NCBI GenBank assembly: GCA_024278345.1
Contig: JAJRTK010000184.1
Coordinates: forward strand, 1-20,018
Length of the DNA stretch: 20,018 nt
Origin: a bacterium
GTDB taxonomy: Bacteria > CSSED10-310 > JAJRTK01
Reading direction: 5' to 3'
Position numbers and translations under genes: made by a program. This document shows, in pieces, positions 1 through 7,223 of this stretch; the stretch's first letter is position 1; every line of letters starts with the position of its first letter. The notes below the pieces were generated by a model. The model saw only the letters and a list, made by a program, of their open reading frames with translations. It searched no databases and was not told the origin of the DNA.

Positions 1-1225
1 CGCCCGCAGCCGAGGCAAGCTTCGCCGTTTCAGCCGACGGCCAGGCGCCAACGGATTTCTCAAAAATATAAGCGGCCCCTTGGGCTGCTCCAGAGCCGGT
101 GTTGCTCCAAGCGCCGACGACGATGCGCCCTCCGTCCACGTCCAGCGCGGCGCCGAAGGCATCCCCGGCAGAACCATCCGACGCCGTGAGCTTCGCCGCC
201 TCCTGACTCAACCAAACACCACTGTCTTTCTCGAAAACGTACGCCGAGCCCTGGGAGGCATTGCCTCCGATCTCGTCGCCATACGCGCCGACCACCGCCG
301 TCGTTCCATCGACAGCCACCGACGATCCGAAGTGCGCGTAAGCACCGCCATCGCTCGCGGACAGCTTCAGCGTCTCCTCCCCGGTGATCCAACTCCCGGA
401 ACTCTCAAAAAGATAGGCCGAACCACGGCCCATGATCGAGCCAACGCTGTCGCCCGGAGCTCCGACGACAATGACACCCCCACTGATGGCGACCGAGAAA
501 CCAAAATCATCCGACGCCGCCCTGTCCGAAGCGTAGAGCCAAGCGGTCTCCGTGGAAGACGCCCAACCGCCAGCAGGTTTCTCGAAAACATACGCAGCGC
601 CCCCGGCAATTCCAGAGAAGGCGTGCCCTCGAGCCCCTACGACCACGACCCCGCCGTCGATGGCAACGGAAACACCGAACTGGTCCCCAGGCCCACCATC
701 CGACGGCGACAACTGGACCGTCTCCGGCATTGTGGTCCATCCGCCCGCAGGCTTTTCGAACAAGTAGACCGCGCCCTGACGCAAGTGCCCCGATACCGTC
801 CGCGACGGAGCACCAACAATGATCGTATCCCCTCTGATTGCCACCGACAGACCAAACTCATCTCCTATGGCCCCGTTCGAGGCCCACAACCAGGCCACCT
901 GCGTCATCTCGGCCCAGCCGCCCGCCGGTTTCACGAAAACCAGGACCACGCCTTTCCCGCGCCGGCCCCGAGGCGCTCCCACGACGACGATATCCCCCTC
1001 CATCGCCACCGACCTCCCGAGCCAACTCGATTCCCTCACTCCCGTGGAGGTCAACTCTCCCATCTCGACGAAGGGTGCCGCGGCCAAGGAAGATGCAACG
1101 CCATGGCCAAGCGCGACCAAACCGCCTCCGCCGAAAACCTCCGACCCAAGGCCGCACCCCAAAAAAATCAGAAAAAAGATCCAACAATAGAAACTCCACC
1201 AAACCCGCCCACTTCGCTCCATCAT
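1..1225 (-). CDS. FG-GAP (integrin-alpha-type beta-propeller) repeat protein, exported, C-terminus cut by window edge
   Basis: The frame is open from an ATG at 1225 to the left edge, about 408 residues with no stop. An in-frame TGA lies three codons upstream and a GAGGGG ribosome site precedes the ATG, so the start is at 1225 or the adjacent ATG at 1222. The N-terminus is signal-peptide-like: Arg-containing, then WWSFYCWIFFLIFLGC. FLGC is only a weak lipobox. From about residue 75 there are six complete repeats and part of a seventh, each about 50 residues, with the pattern '(D/E)xFGxSVAI.G..IVVGAP......G.AYVFEK..G.W'. This is the FG-GAP_2 type blade of a seven-bladed propeller. Such proteins are generally exported and are often adhesion or surface proteins; no enzyme motif is visible. 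No function beyond an exported propeller can be claimed. Confidence 0.9.
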   Translation of the reverse strand, partial: MMERSGRVWWSFYCWIFFLIFLGCGLGSEVFGGGGLVALGHGVASSLAAAPFVEMGELTSTGVRESSWLGRSVAMEGDIVVVGAPRGRRGKGVVLVFVKPAGGWAEMTQVAWLWASNGAIGDEFGLSVAIRGDTIIVGAPSRTVSGHLRQGAVYLFEKPAGGWTTMPETVQLSPSDGGPGDQFGVSVAIDGGVVVVGARGHAFSGIAGGAAYVFEKPAGGWASSTETAWLYASDRAASDDFGFSVAISGGVIVVGAPGDSVGSIMGRGSAYLFESSGSWITGEETLKLSASDGGAYAHFGSSVAVDGTTAVVGAYGDEIGGNASQGSAYVFEKDSGVWLSQEAAKLTASDGSAGDAFGAALDVDGGRIVVGAWSNTGSGAAQGAAYIFEKSVGAWPSAETAKLASAAG

Positions 1226-1849
1226 TGCCCCTCACCGACGATCCGTCGAGCCACGGATTCCGGAGATCCTTGGCGAAGAATCCCCACCAACAAGAGATCA
1301 TGCCGGCTCAAGCTCTTCTCCGAGGGCAACCGCCCGCGGCATGGGGCAAAAAAACGAATTCATCGCTCCAGGGCCGAACCGCCCATCATCATAACGACAA
1401 AGGAAAAGCTACTCTCCGCCACGCCGAATGTCAAAAAAATCCATCCACCCCGAAAGTGAAACTCCGTGCTAGCCAGTTGAGGGAAACATTGAGACTCCTC
1501 CACGCGCACCCTCCATGACCCAGGCCTTCGAGGGAAACCCGCCGCCTCTCCTGGAATTCCAATCCTCCGATGAAGGCTCGTCCATCCCATGGGCCACGCC
1601 ATGGCGCCTTCAGCGGTTCTTGCCAGTGATCTGCCCCGGGGAGTTTCTTCATTGTTGTGTTCCGGTCGGGTCGCTCGCAGCCGCTCGCGCCCCTCCCCAG
1701 GCATACCGCCGGATGCAGCGACTGGCCGAGAACATGGACAAGCCCCTCCGATGGCAAAGAAGGTGGGGCCGGAACGCCCTAGAGCCCCGGGCCGTCGGAC
1801 AAACCGGGACCAGGGAAGCTCCTTGGCTGCAGGCCAGCGTGCCCTCGGA
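1226..1849. other. 624-bp stretch without a convincing gene
   Basis: It lies between the 3' end of the Cys-cluster/winged-helix gene and the start of the FG-GAP gene. Short open frames exist on both strands, but their translations are rich in Arg, Pro and Gly, show no conserved motif and lack good ribosome sites. I read them as chance frames of GC-rich DNA. The stretch should hold the terminator of the SNF2 unit and the promoter of the FG-GAP gene. No hairpin followed by a T-run, no tRNA and no repeat array was seen. Confidence 0.5.
1406..1434 (-). promoter_or_regulatory. Candidate sigma70-like promoter upstream of the FG-GAP gene
   Basis: On the minus strand a perfect TTGACA (-35; plus-strand 1429-1434) is followed after 17 bp by TAGCTT (-10; 1406-1411), which matches three of six consensus bases. 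It would leave a leader of about 175 nt before the ATG at 1225. It was found by eye only; the strong -35 and correct spacing support it, while the weak -10 does not. Confidence 0.3.
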
Positions 1850-3499
1850 TCAGGTCAATCCTTCGGAGCCGCCCGGGAGCAGGTAGAGAGTCCCGCGGCC
1901 TCGGCCCCGGACCTTCAGTTTGCCCGATTTCCGCAGAATCCCAACGATCTTGCGGAGTTCGCCGGGGCTCCAGCCGAAAAACTCCCGAACCTCGGCGGGC
2001 CGCAGTGTGGCCCGAGCCTGCAAGAGTTCCAGAAGGCGCCCCGCATCCCCCGTGGCGGAATCCGCCCGCAATGGTTCCGAAGGTCCCCGAGGCGTTTTTG
2101 ACGGGCTTCGCCGCTTTCCCGTGGAGGCCACGACCTTGCCCGTCCCTCCCTTCTTTGGCACCGCACTCCCGCCCCGGAGCGCCACGCTCTCCCCGGCCGC
2201 CGCCCGGCTGCCTCCGCCCTCGACGCCCCCCCCGGCGGCGGCAGCCCCGCCACGCGGCCCCGCCCTGCCACCAACCTCTACCGGGCCGGCAACCTCCGGG
2301 GAAGCAGATCTTCCACCGCCCCTCGCCAACGCCTGCGACGCACCCGACCCGGACGCCTGGTCCCCCACACCGCCCCGAGGCGCGCCGCACTTGGGGCAAC
2401 GCTCCCCTTTCACGCATCGCGGACAACTCTTTCGCTCGCAGTCGCGGCACGGAGCATAGCAGCCGGGCCGACCGCACAAGATGTGCCCCTCGTCGCAACA
2501 CCAGAGAGGCCGGCAGCGCTTTGAACAATGTTGGCAAAGCGGTCCCAAAAGCTCCCGAAGAGCGGGAATGTAACGGATATGGGCCGTCACGTTTTTCTTT
2601 CGGCGTAGCAGCTCCAACTCCATGGCAAAGGCCGGGATCCGGATTTCCAGGATGGCCGTTGGGCGGATGACCACCTGGATTTTCGAGCGAAGCTCGAGTT
2701 CACGGCACTTAACGGCATAATCGGCCAAAATGGCTTGATGCTTTTTGGCCAACCGCTCCGGATCACCTTCCATGGCTCGGCGGGGGCTGTCGCGAAGGTC
2801 CTCCAAAAGTTCGCCGTAGTATTCGTGAAGACGGCGGCCGTCTTGTTGGCGGTACCGTGCAATGGCGGTTCGGAACTCTTCCAGTTGGCGGGTAACGCGG
2901 GTTTCGGCGGTTCGCCGTGCCGTGGCGCGTTCGGCCGGAGATTCCAGGCCGCTGCTCCTTGGCAAACAAAAAGTTTCCGGGTTCCGGCAGAGATCCCGAA
3001 GCCGCTCTTCCCCATGAACGAGGGCGCCGGTCCCTGCCTCTAGCGCCACGTTGATCAGCCCGTCGGCGGTATCGTCGCATTGCGCCTGGTAGCGGTAGGT
3101 GACAAGTAGAAGCCGGCCTCGAGCCGGTGTGCAATGCAGAGCTCGGAGGGTGACATTTTGCAGCGCCAAATTATCCAGCGCAAAGCGCTTCGCCGATTCG
3201 GCGGAAGCATGGGCGCCATCCCGGAGCTCAATGCCAGCGATGGGTACGAGCGTCTCCTCCACGGTCTCGAACAACCGCTCAAGGAATGGAGATCCATAGG
3301 CGACGCGCTCGACACCAGTTTCAAGATTGCCAGCCTGGAACGTGAGTTGGAGAAGCTCATGCGCCTGGAGCCGCTCGGCAAGGAAATCGGGCAAGAGAGC
3401 TTCAGCGCGGCCCGTTTCCGTATGCTCCACTAGCGCTCCAAGGCGTTGAAGACTTTGAAGGGTAAAATCTTGGAGGTCGTGGAGCCGATCTGTTGTCAT
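1850..3499 (-). CDS. SNF2-helicase partner protein: coiled coil, cysteine cluster and C-terminal winged helix
   Basis: A 549-residue protein starting at the ATG at 3499, with GGAG seven bases upstream, 27 bp after the helicase stop, so almost certainly co-transcribed with it. Residues 1-165 form a soluble alpha/beta-looking region without a recognised family. Residues about 180-275 are highly charged and helical. Residues 322-371 hold 13 cysteines (C322, 325, 329, 334, 335, 342, 347, 351, 354, 359, 362, 368, 371), mostly as CxxC or CxxxC pairs, and would bind several zinc ions. Residues 375-475 are a Gly/Ala/Ser/Arg-rich linker. Residues about 483-543 resemble a winged helix ending in 'RGRGRGTLYLL'. 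Zinc knuckles plus a winged helix suggest nucleic-acid binding beside the helicase motor. The family is not recognised; it could be a separated accessory part of a RapA/HepA-like machine (inference). Confidence 0.88.
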   Translation of the reverse strand: MTTDRLHDLQDFTLQSLQRLGALVEHTETGRAEALLPDFLAERLQAHELLQLTFQAGNLETGVERVAYGSPFLERLFETVEETLVPIAGIELRDGAHASAESAKRFALDNLALQNVTLRALHCTPARGRLLLVTYRYQAQCDDTADGLINVALEAGTGALVHGEERLRDLCRNPETFCLPRSSGLESPAERATARRTAETRVTRQLEEFRTAIARYRQQDGRRLHEYYGELLEDLRDSPRRAMEGDPERLAKKHQAILADYAVKCRELELRSKIQVVIRPTAILEIRIPAFAMELELLRRKKNVTAHIRYIPALRELLGPLCQHCSKRCRPLWCCDEGHILCGRPGCYAPCRDCERKSCPRCVKGERCPKCGAPRGGVGDQASGSGASQALARGGGRSASPEVAGPVEVGGRAGPRGGAAAAGGGVEGGGSRAAAGESVALRGGSAVPKKGGTGKVVASTGKRRSPSKTPRGPSEPLRADSATGDAGRLLELLQARATLRPAEVREFFGWSPGELRKIVGILRKSGKLKVRGRGRGTLYLLPGGSEGLT

Positions 3500-3526
3500 T
3501 TGAACACTCCATGAAGCTTCCGCGGG

Positions 3527-5953
3527 TCAGGCTTCAAAGTCCCTTCCGAAAATCGTCTCATCCAACCGTGCGCTCCGCTCGTACTCTTGTTTCGCCTGTA
3601 CAAGCTCGTCGCCCAGCTCCTCCACGCGGTGCCGGGCCTCTTCATCCGTTTTGGCGTCAAACCAAATATCGACCACGCGATCAGGAAAATCGCGATCCTC
3701 GGTCAGGTTGCCAAGAATCACTCCCAGCTCGCCGACAACAAGCTCAAACAAGTTGATCTTCTCTTCGAGGACAGCCAAAATGGCGCTTTCAATACTCCCC
3801 GCCAGGGCGAGGTTGAAAACGTAAACCGGCTTGGTCTGGCCGATCCTATGCACACGACCGATCCTTTGCTCGATGCGCATGGGGTTCCAGGGCAGGTCGT
3901 AGTTGATGACCGTCGTAGCCACTTGCAGATTTTGGCCTTCGGCGCCGGCTTCGGTGCAGAGCAACAGATCGCTCGTCCCGTGGAGCAACGCGATCACCTT
4001 CTGCCGCTCCACCGGACGCATGCCCCCGTGAAAAAGAAGCGGGGCGAAACCGGCGTCAGCCAAGCTACGTTCCAAAAAGTGGAGCGTATCTCTGTACTGC
4101 GTAAACACGATCTTCTTTCCCGGTCCCTTCTTCAAAAGATCCTGGAGTCTTTGGAACTTCGCCTCCTGCCCCGCAAGCTTCGTGGCTGTTCGGCGAAGGC
4201 GAGCGAGAACGGCAGCCTGCTTGCCGGGAAACTCTCGCTTCTTGCCGAACTTCCGAAGACTCGAAGCCAGGGCGACCAGACTGCTTCCGGCACGCATCAA
4301 CAGCGAGTGGAAGGCGAGTTTTTCCGAAGGAGGTGCGGAGGGATAGAGCTCTCGGAGTAGTTGGTTGAGATCCCGGTACAACTTGGCGGCTTCGGTGGAC
4401 TGGGTGACGTGGTACGTCGTGGCTCGGCGGGGCGGCAGCTTCAGGTCGGCCACGGACCGAGTATTGCGAATCATGACCGACCTCATGAGCGTCCGCAATT
4501 TTTCCGGGTCCTTGGGGACCCCTTTCCGACCGCTCTTGACAAAGGTTCTCCGGAACTCCGCCGGCGTACCCAAGGTTCCCGGCCGAAGGAGAGTAATGAG
4601 GTTGTAGAGCTCGCCAAGATCGTTCTGCACCGGAGTCGCGGTCAGCAGCAGGAGGAACTTCCGCTTCAGGGAGTTGACGAACCGCCAGGCCACGGTATTA
4701 CGGTTCTTGAGGTGATGCGCCTCATCAATGATCAGCATGTCGAATTCCAGGGATTCCAGGAGTTTCTTATTCCGTGGGCTCTTGGCAGTGTGCAAAGAAG
4801 CCACGATCGCTGAGTGGTTCACCCAAAACTCGGCCGGATTCCGCCGATACTCTTCGTCATTGGTGGTCTTCGTCGGGATGAGGAATTTCTCTTGAAGCTC
4901 GCCGCGCCACTGAGAGACAAGTGACGGTGGGCAGAGAACCAGGAATCGGCTCACAAGACCTCGAAGGCTGTATTCCTTGAGCAATAGGCCAGCTTCGATG
5001 GTCTTTCCCAAACCCACTTCGTCGGCAAGAATCGCTCGGCCTCGATGGCGGCGGAGCACCCGCCGTACGGTTTCCACCTGATATCTCAAAAATTCGACGC
5101 CCTCCACAGCTTCCAGGCACAAGAGATCGTCGAAACTGGCCGTCAGCGACAATCGCTGCGCCATGAGCACAAGCCGCCAGTCTTCCAGCTTTCTCCGGGC
5201 CAACTGCTTGGAGTCGAGAGCCGCGGTTTCTGATCGGTTTTCACCCCCGTCGGCCACGGAAAAATCTAGAAATGACACGTCGAAACGCGGCACAACGATG
5301 GGAGCAGGCAAAAGCTCTTTCCGGCTTTCGCTAGACTGCTTGGCAAGGCCGGTAACGCCTTGGGCCGGACCCATTCCAGTCGGCTGGTCCCGCCCTGCGG
5401 CTCCGCCTCCGCCAAGCCCAATGGCTGATGGTGCCTGGGACGCAGGGTTCCCCTTGTACGGCCCGGCCTGCCGTGTCCGGGACTCCAGGGCCGCGGCGTG
5501 GCCACGACGCCCTTTTTTTTTCAAGCCTCTCCCAACCCGCGGAGGCTCTGTCACAGTGTATCCATGAGCTTCTAGCCAGTTCTTCGCCTTCTCCATAAGG
5601 TCGGCGGCCTTGCCAAGCCATCGCCGTTCATTGCCAGTTCGCGGCGGGACTATCCGGTGCATGTTGCGCAATCCCCAGTTCACAAGATCGACGATCCGCT
5701 CTTCCTGTGAATAACTGATGAGAACACCGTAGTAGGATTCCGGGCATTGCCGACTCTGAAAAACCAACCGGAACAGCTCTCGGCTCCGCTCCTCGTCCCT
5801 GTCAAACTCGAGAAGACGCCAGGCCAAGTCCAGTCTTAGCCGCAACGGAGCATTGCCATCCCGGATCACCTCGTCCACGCACTCAAGATCCAGGTCCGGG
5901 GTGGAGAGCATCTTGAGGTATGCGCGTTTCGAAAGACGTTTTCGCGGTTTCAT
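3527..5953 (-). CDS. SNF2/RapA-type superfamily 2 DNA-dependent ATPase (DEAH helicase-like)
   Basis: An 808-residue protein with the full SF2 motif set. Motif I is DEVGLGKTIEAGLLLKEY (K317), motif Ia is LVLCPPSLVSQW, motif II is DEAH (410-413) and motif III is LLLTATPVQNDLGELYNLI. After about residue 602 come KIVFTQYRDTLHFLERSL, then CTEAGAEGQNLQ, then motif VI RIGRVHRIGQ (697-706). Such proteins use ATP to translocate on or remodel DNA-protein complexes; strand unwinding is not typical. Residues 1-130 are a helical N-terminal domain I do not recognise, followed by a Gly/Pro-rich linker to about 215. I chose the ATG at 5953. A longer frame begins at a TTG (6019) that lies almost on the candidate promoter and lacks a spaced ribosome site. 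The Cys-cluster gene follows after 27 bp. SNF2 ATPases occur in defence systems such as DISARM, but no methylase or nuclease is adjacent. Confidence 0.95.
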   Translation of the reverse strand: MKPRKRLSKRAYLKMLSTPDLDLECVDEVIRDGNAPLRLRLDLAWRLLEFDRDEERSRELFRLVFQSRQCPESYYGVLISYSQEERIVDLVNWGLRNMHRIVPPRTGNERRWLGKAADLMEKAKNWLEAHGYTVTEPPRVGRGLKKKGRRGHAAALESRTRQAGPYKGNPASQAPSAIGLGGGGAAGRDQPTGMGPAQGVTGLAKQSSESRKELLPAPIVVPRFDVSFLDFSVADGGENRSETAALDSKQLARRKLEDWRLVLMAQRLSLTASFDDLLCLEAVEGVEFLRYQVETVRRVLRRHRGRAILADEVGLGKTIEAGLLLKEYSLRGLVSRFLVLCPPSLVSQWRGELQEKFLIPTKTTNDEEYRRNPAEFWVNHSAIVASLHTAKSPRNKKLLESLEFDMLIIDEAHHLKNRNTVAWRFVNSLKRKFLLLLTATPVQNDLGELYNLITLLRPGTLGTPAEFRRTFVKSGRKGVPKDPEKLRTLMRSVMIRNTRSVADLKLPPRRATTYHVTQSTEAAKLYRDLNQLLRELYPSAPPSEKLAFHSLLMRAGSSLVALASSLRKFGKKREFPGKQAAVLARLRRTATKLAGQEAKFQRLQDLLKKGPGKKIVFTQYRDTLHFLERSLADAGFAPLLFHGGMRPVERQKVIALLHGTSDLLLCTEAGAEGQNLQVATTVINYDLPWNPMRIEQRIGRVHRIGQTKPVYVFNLALAGSIESAILAVLEEKINLFELVVGELGVILGNLTEDRDFPDRVVDIWFDAKTDEEARHRVEELGDELVQAKQEYERSARLDETIFGRDFEA

Positions 5954-6029
5954 GGCCAAGGAACGACCCTTCGGATGCCGAGGAACGGAAGAAAAAGCAG
6001 GTCGAATGCCCGCAGTCAACCTCAGTCTA

Positions 6030-6058
6030 AAGATAAGACGTCACGCCAACCATGGCAA
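6030..6058 (-). promoter_or_regulatory. Candidate promoter of the SNF2 helicase operon
   Basis: On the minus strand TTGCCA (plus-strand 6053-6058, five of six -35 consensus bases) and TATCTT (6030-6035, four of six) are separated by exactly 17 bp. The expected start of transcription, near 6023, gives a leader of about 70 nt to the ATG at 5953. It lies 124 bp from the nearest edge of the MITE-like repeat. By-eye prediction. Confidence 0.45.
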
Positions 6059-6181
6059 GACAACCGTCCAAACCTACGTTTCAGCCAAGGATTCCCCTGA
6101 AACAAACTGACGCTCAGCCTCATGAAGGGCGAAGATGGCAAAGACTCGGAGATCATCTCAACAATCAACATCCACCTGGGT

Positions 6182-6333
6182 GGGACCTATCAAATCCCCG
6201 CGTTTTGCTTTACACTCCGCGGCGCCGCCCTGGTGGCACCGGCATCTTGCCGGTGGCGGGCTGGACGGGATTCACGGAATTGAACGGTGGGTTCCTTTCG
6301 TGCGTGGACTTGTCAACCGGATCTGATAGGTCC
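6182..6333. repeat. MITE-like dispersed repeat, copy 1 (152 bp)
   Basis: Over 95% identical to 19442-19594, in the same orientation; I see four substitutions or so and one indel. The ends form near-perfect terminal inverted repeats: GGACCTATCAAATCC at 6183-6197 and GGATCTGATAGGTCC at 6319-6333, matching 14 of 15 bases. An internal hairpin CACCGGCA-TCT-TGCCGGTG has a perfect 8-bp stem. There is no coding capacity for a transposase. Flanking bases show no clean duplication (5 of 9 match). It overlaps the 3' end of the NUDIX gene and supplies its stop codon. The 'CCGGCATCTTGCCGG' core resembles repeats I recall from Planctomycetes and other GC-rich phyla. Confidence 0.85.
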
Positions 6334-6976
6334 TGCCCGTGTCACAATCCTCGAAACAGCCTCTTTTCTTTGTGTTGGGGTCCGCTCCCGGCGGCACGAC
6401 CCGCGCCTCCGGCGCGAGTTCCCCCCGTCCGCCGCCACTCGCCTCGAACCACTTCGCTGCCATCCGCGGCACCGACGGCTCACGGGTGAACCGCGGAAGA
6501 TCCTCCAGGCCAACCCAGGCGAGATCGAAGGATTCATCACTCACCTGAAAATCCGTGGAACCTTGGGCCTGCACCAGGAAGCGGAGATCGTAGTGGAGAT
6601 GCTCCGGTTCTCCGGGCCTGGCCGGGATGAGGTGGACATCCAGATCGAAGGGGAACCGCTCCAGGAGAACCAGATCGGAAAGGCCGGACTCTTCCTCCGC
6701 TTCCTTCAGGGCGACTTGGGACAGATGAGGATCTCCGTCGGCATGGCCGCCAGGCTGGACCCACTTCCCCAGTTTCCGGTGGTGGGTGAGCAAAACTCTC
6801 TTCCCCGCGCCATCCAGAAGCCAAGCGGAAGCCGTGATATGGCCCACGGCAAGGGAACGTCGAAAGCAGAGGGACTCGGCCTGGATGAAACGGACAATCC
6901 GGTCCCGGCAGCGGGCGTCGCGGTCATCCCAAGGTCGGTAACTCCGGAGAAGATAAAGCAGCGGCTCCCTGTGCAT
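6272..6976 (-). CDS. NUDIX hydrolase with a C-terminal tail encoded by inserted repeats
   Basis: A 234-residue product starting at the ATG at 6976 with a strong AAGGAGGA site correctly spaced. NUDIX enzymes hydrolyse nucleoside diphosphates linked to another group. The box runs from residue 77: GHADGDPHLSQVALKEAEEESGL. This fits Gx5Ex7REUxEExGU except that the first Glu is Pro and Arg is Lys; as far as I recall, the 'WVQPGGHADGD' form is usual for one subfamily, so activity is plausible. The metal-binding Glu residues of KEAEEESG are present. The recognisable fold ends near residue 176. Residues about 178-205 come from a second repeat family and 215-234, plus the stop, from the MITE-like repeat at 6182-6333. 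The original end of the gene has probably been displaced. Substrate unknown. Confidence 0.9.
   Translation of the reverse strand: MHREPLLYLLRSYRPWDDRDARCRDRIVRFIQAESLCFRRSLAVGHITASAWLLDGAGKRVLLTHHRKLGKWVQPGGHADGDPHLSQVALKEAEEESGLSDLVLLERFPFDLDVHLIPARPGEPEHLHYDLRFLVQAQGSTDFQVSDESFDLAWVGLEDLPRFTREPSVPRMAAKWFEASGGGRGELAPEARVVPPGADPNTKKRGCFEDCDTGRTYQIRLTSPRTKGTHRSIP
6363..6443. repeat. Second dispersed repeat family (hairpin repeat), copy A
   Basis: Shares its two ends with 19281-19342 in the same orientation. Both begin CTTTTC, continue with a (G/T)TCCGCTC.CGGCG stretch and end CCGTCCGCCGCCACTCGCC. The arms CGGCGG.ACG and CGT.CCGCCG can pair. Copy A carries about 24 extra bases in the loop, including a perfect CGCGCC-TCC-GGCGCG hairpin. 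It lies inside the NUDIX frame (codons about 178-205). Confidence 0.5.
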
Positions 6977-7000
6977 GGACGATCCTCCTTCAAATCATCC

Positions 7001-7030
7001 ATTGTTGGAGGGTCGGCCAAAGAAAGTCAA
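7001..7030 (-). promoter_or_regulatory. Candidate promoter of the NUDIX gene
   Basis: On the minus strand TTGACT (plus-strand 7025-7030) and AACAAT (7001-7006) are separated by 18 bp. A start near 6994 would leave a leader of about 18 nt that still contains the AAGGAGGA ribosome site. Five of six and four of six consensus bases match. By-eye prediction. Confidence 0.35.
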
Positions 7031-7223
7031 CTTGGCCGGGAACCTCCCCAGACACTCCCGGCCATATCCTGCCCTGCCCCGGCCCACCTGGATCGACAGA
7101 ACCCCCGAAAACCTGTTCATTGGCAGATTCCGGTCGTGAGGCGCTTTTGGGGCATGGAGAAAGCGTCAAGGGCGATGATAGGCGAACAGCGGTCGGCCGG
7201 CTGGCCGCCGATGGGAGCGGAAC

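Noticed and set aside
80-1459. Long plus-strand open frame of 459 codons
   Set aside because: It lies antisense to the FG-GAP repeat gene, its translation is Arg/Pro-rich without motifs, and the minus-strand frame shows clear periodic repeats.
1360-1757. Overlapping minus-strand frames of 114 and 108 codons
   Set aside because: No ribosome site, no motif, and compositions typical of chance frames; one overlaps the best promoter candidate for the FG-GAP gene.
1780-1849. Intrinsic terminator after the SNF2 unit
   Set aside because: Only weak inverted repeats with long loops and no T-run on the minus strand.
3527-6976. DISARM or BREX defence system
   Set aside because: A SNF2 ATPase is present, but no methyltransferase, phospholipase-D, DUF1998 or PglZ/BrxL-type gene is nearby.
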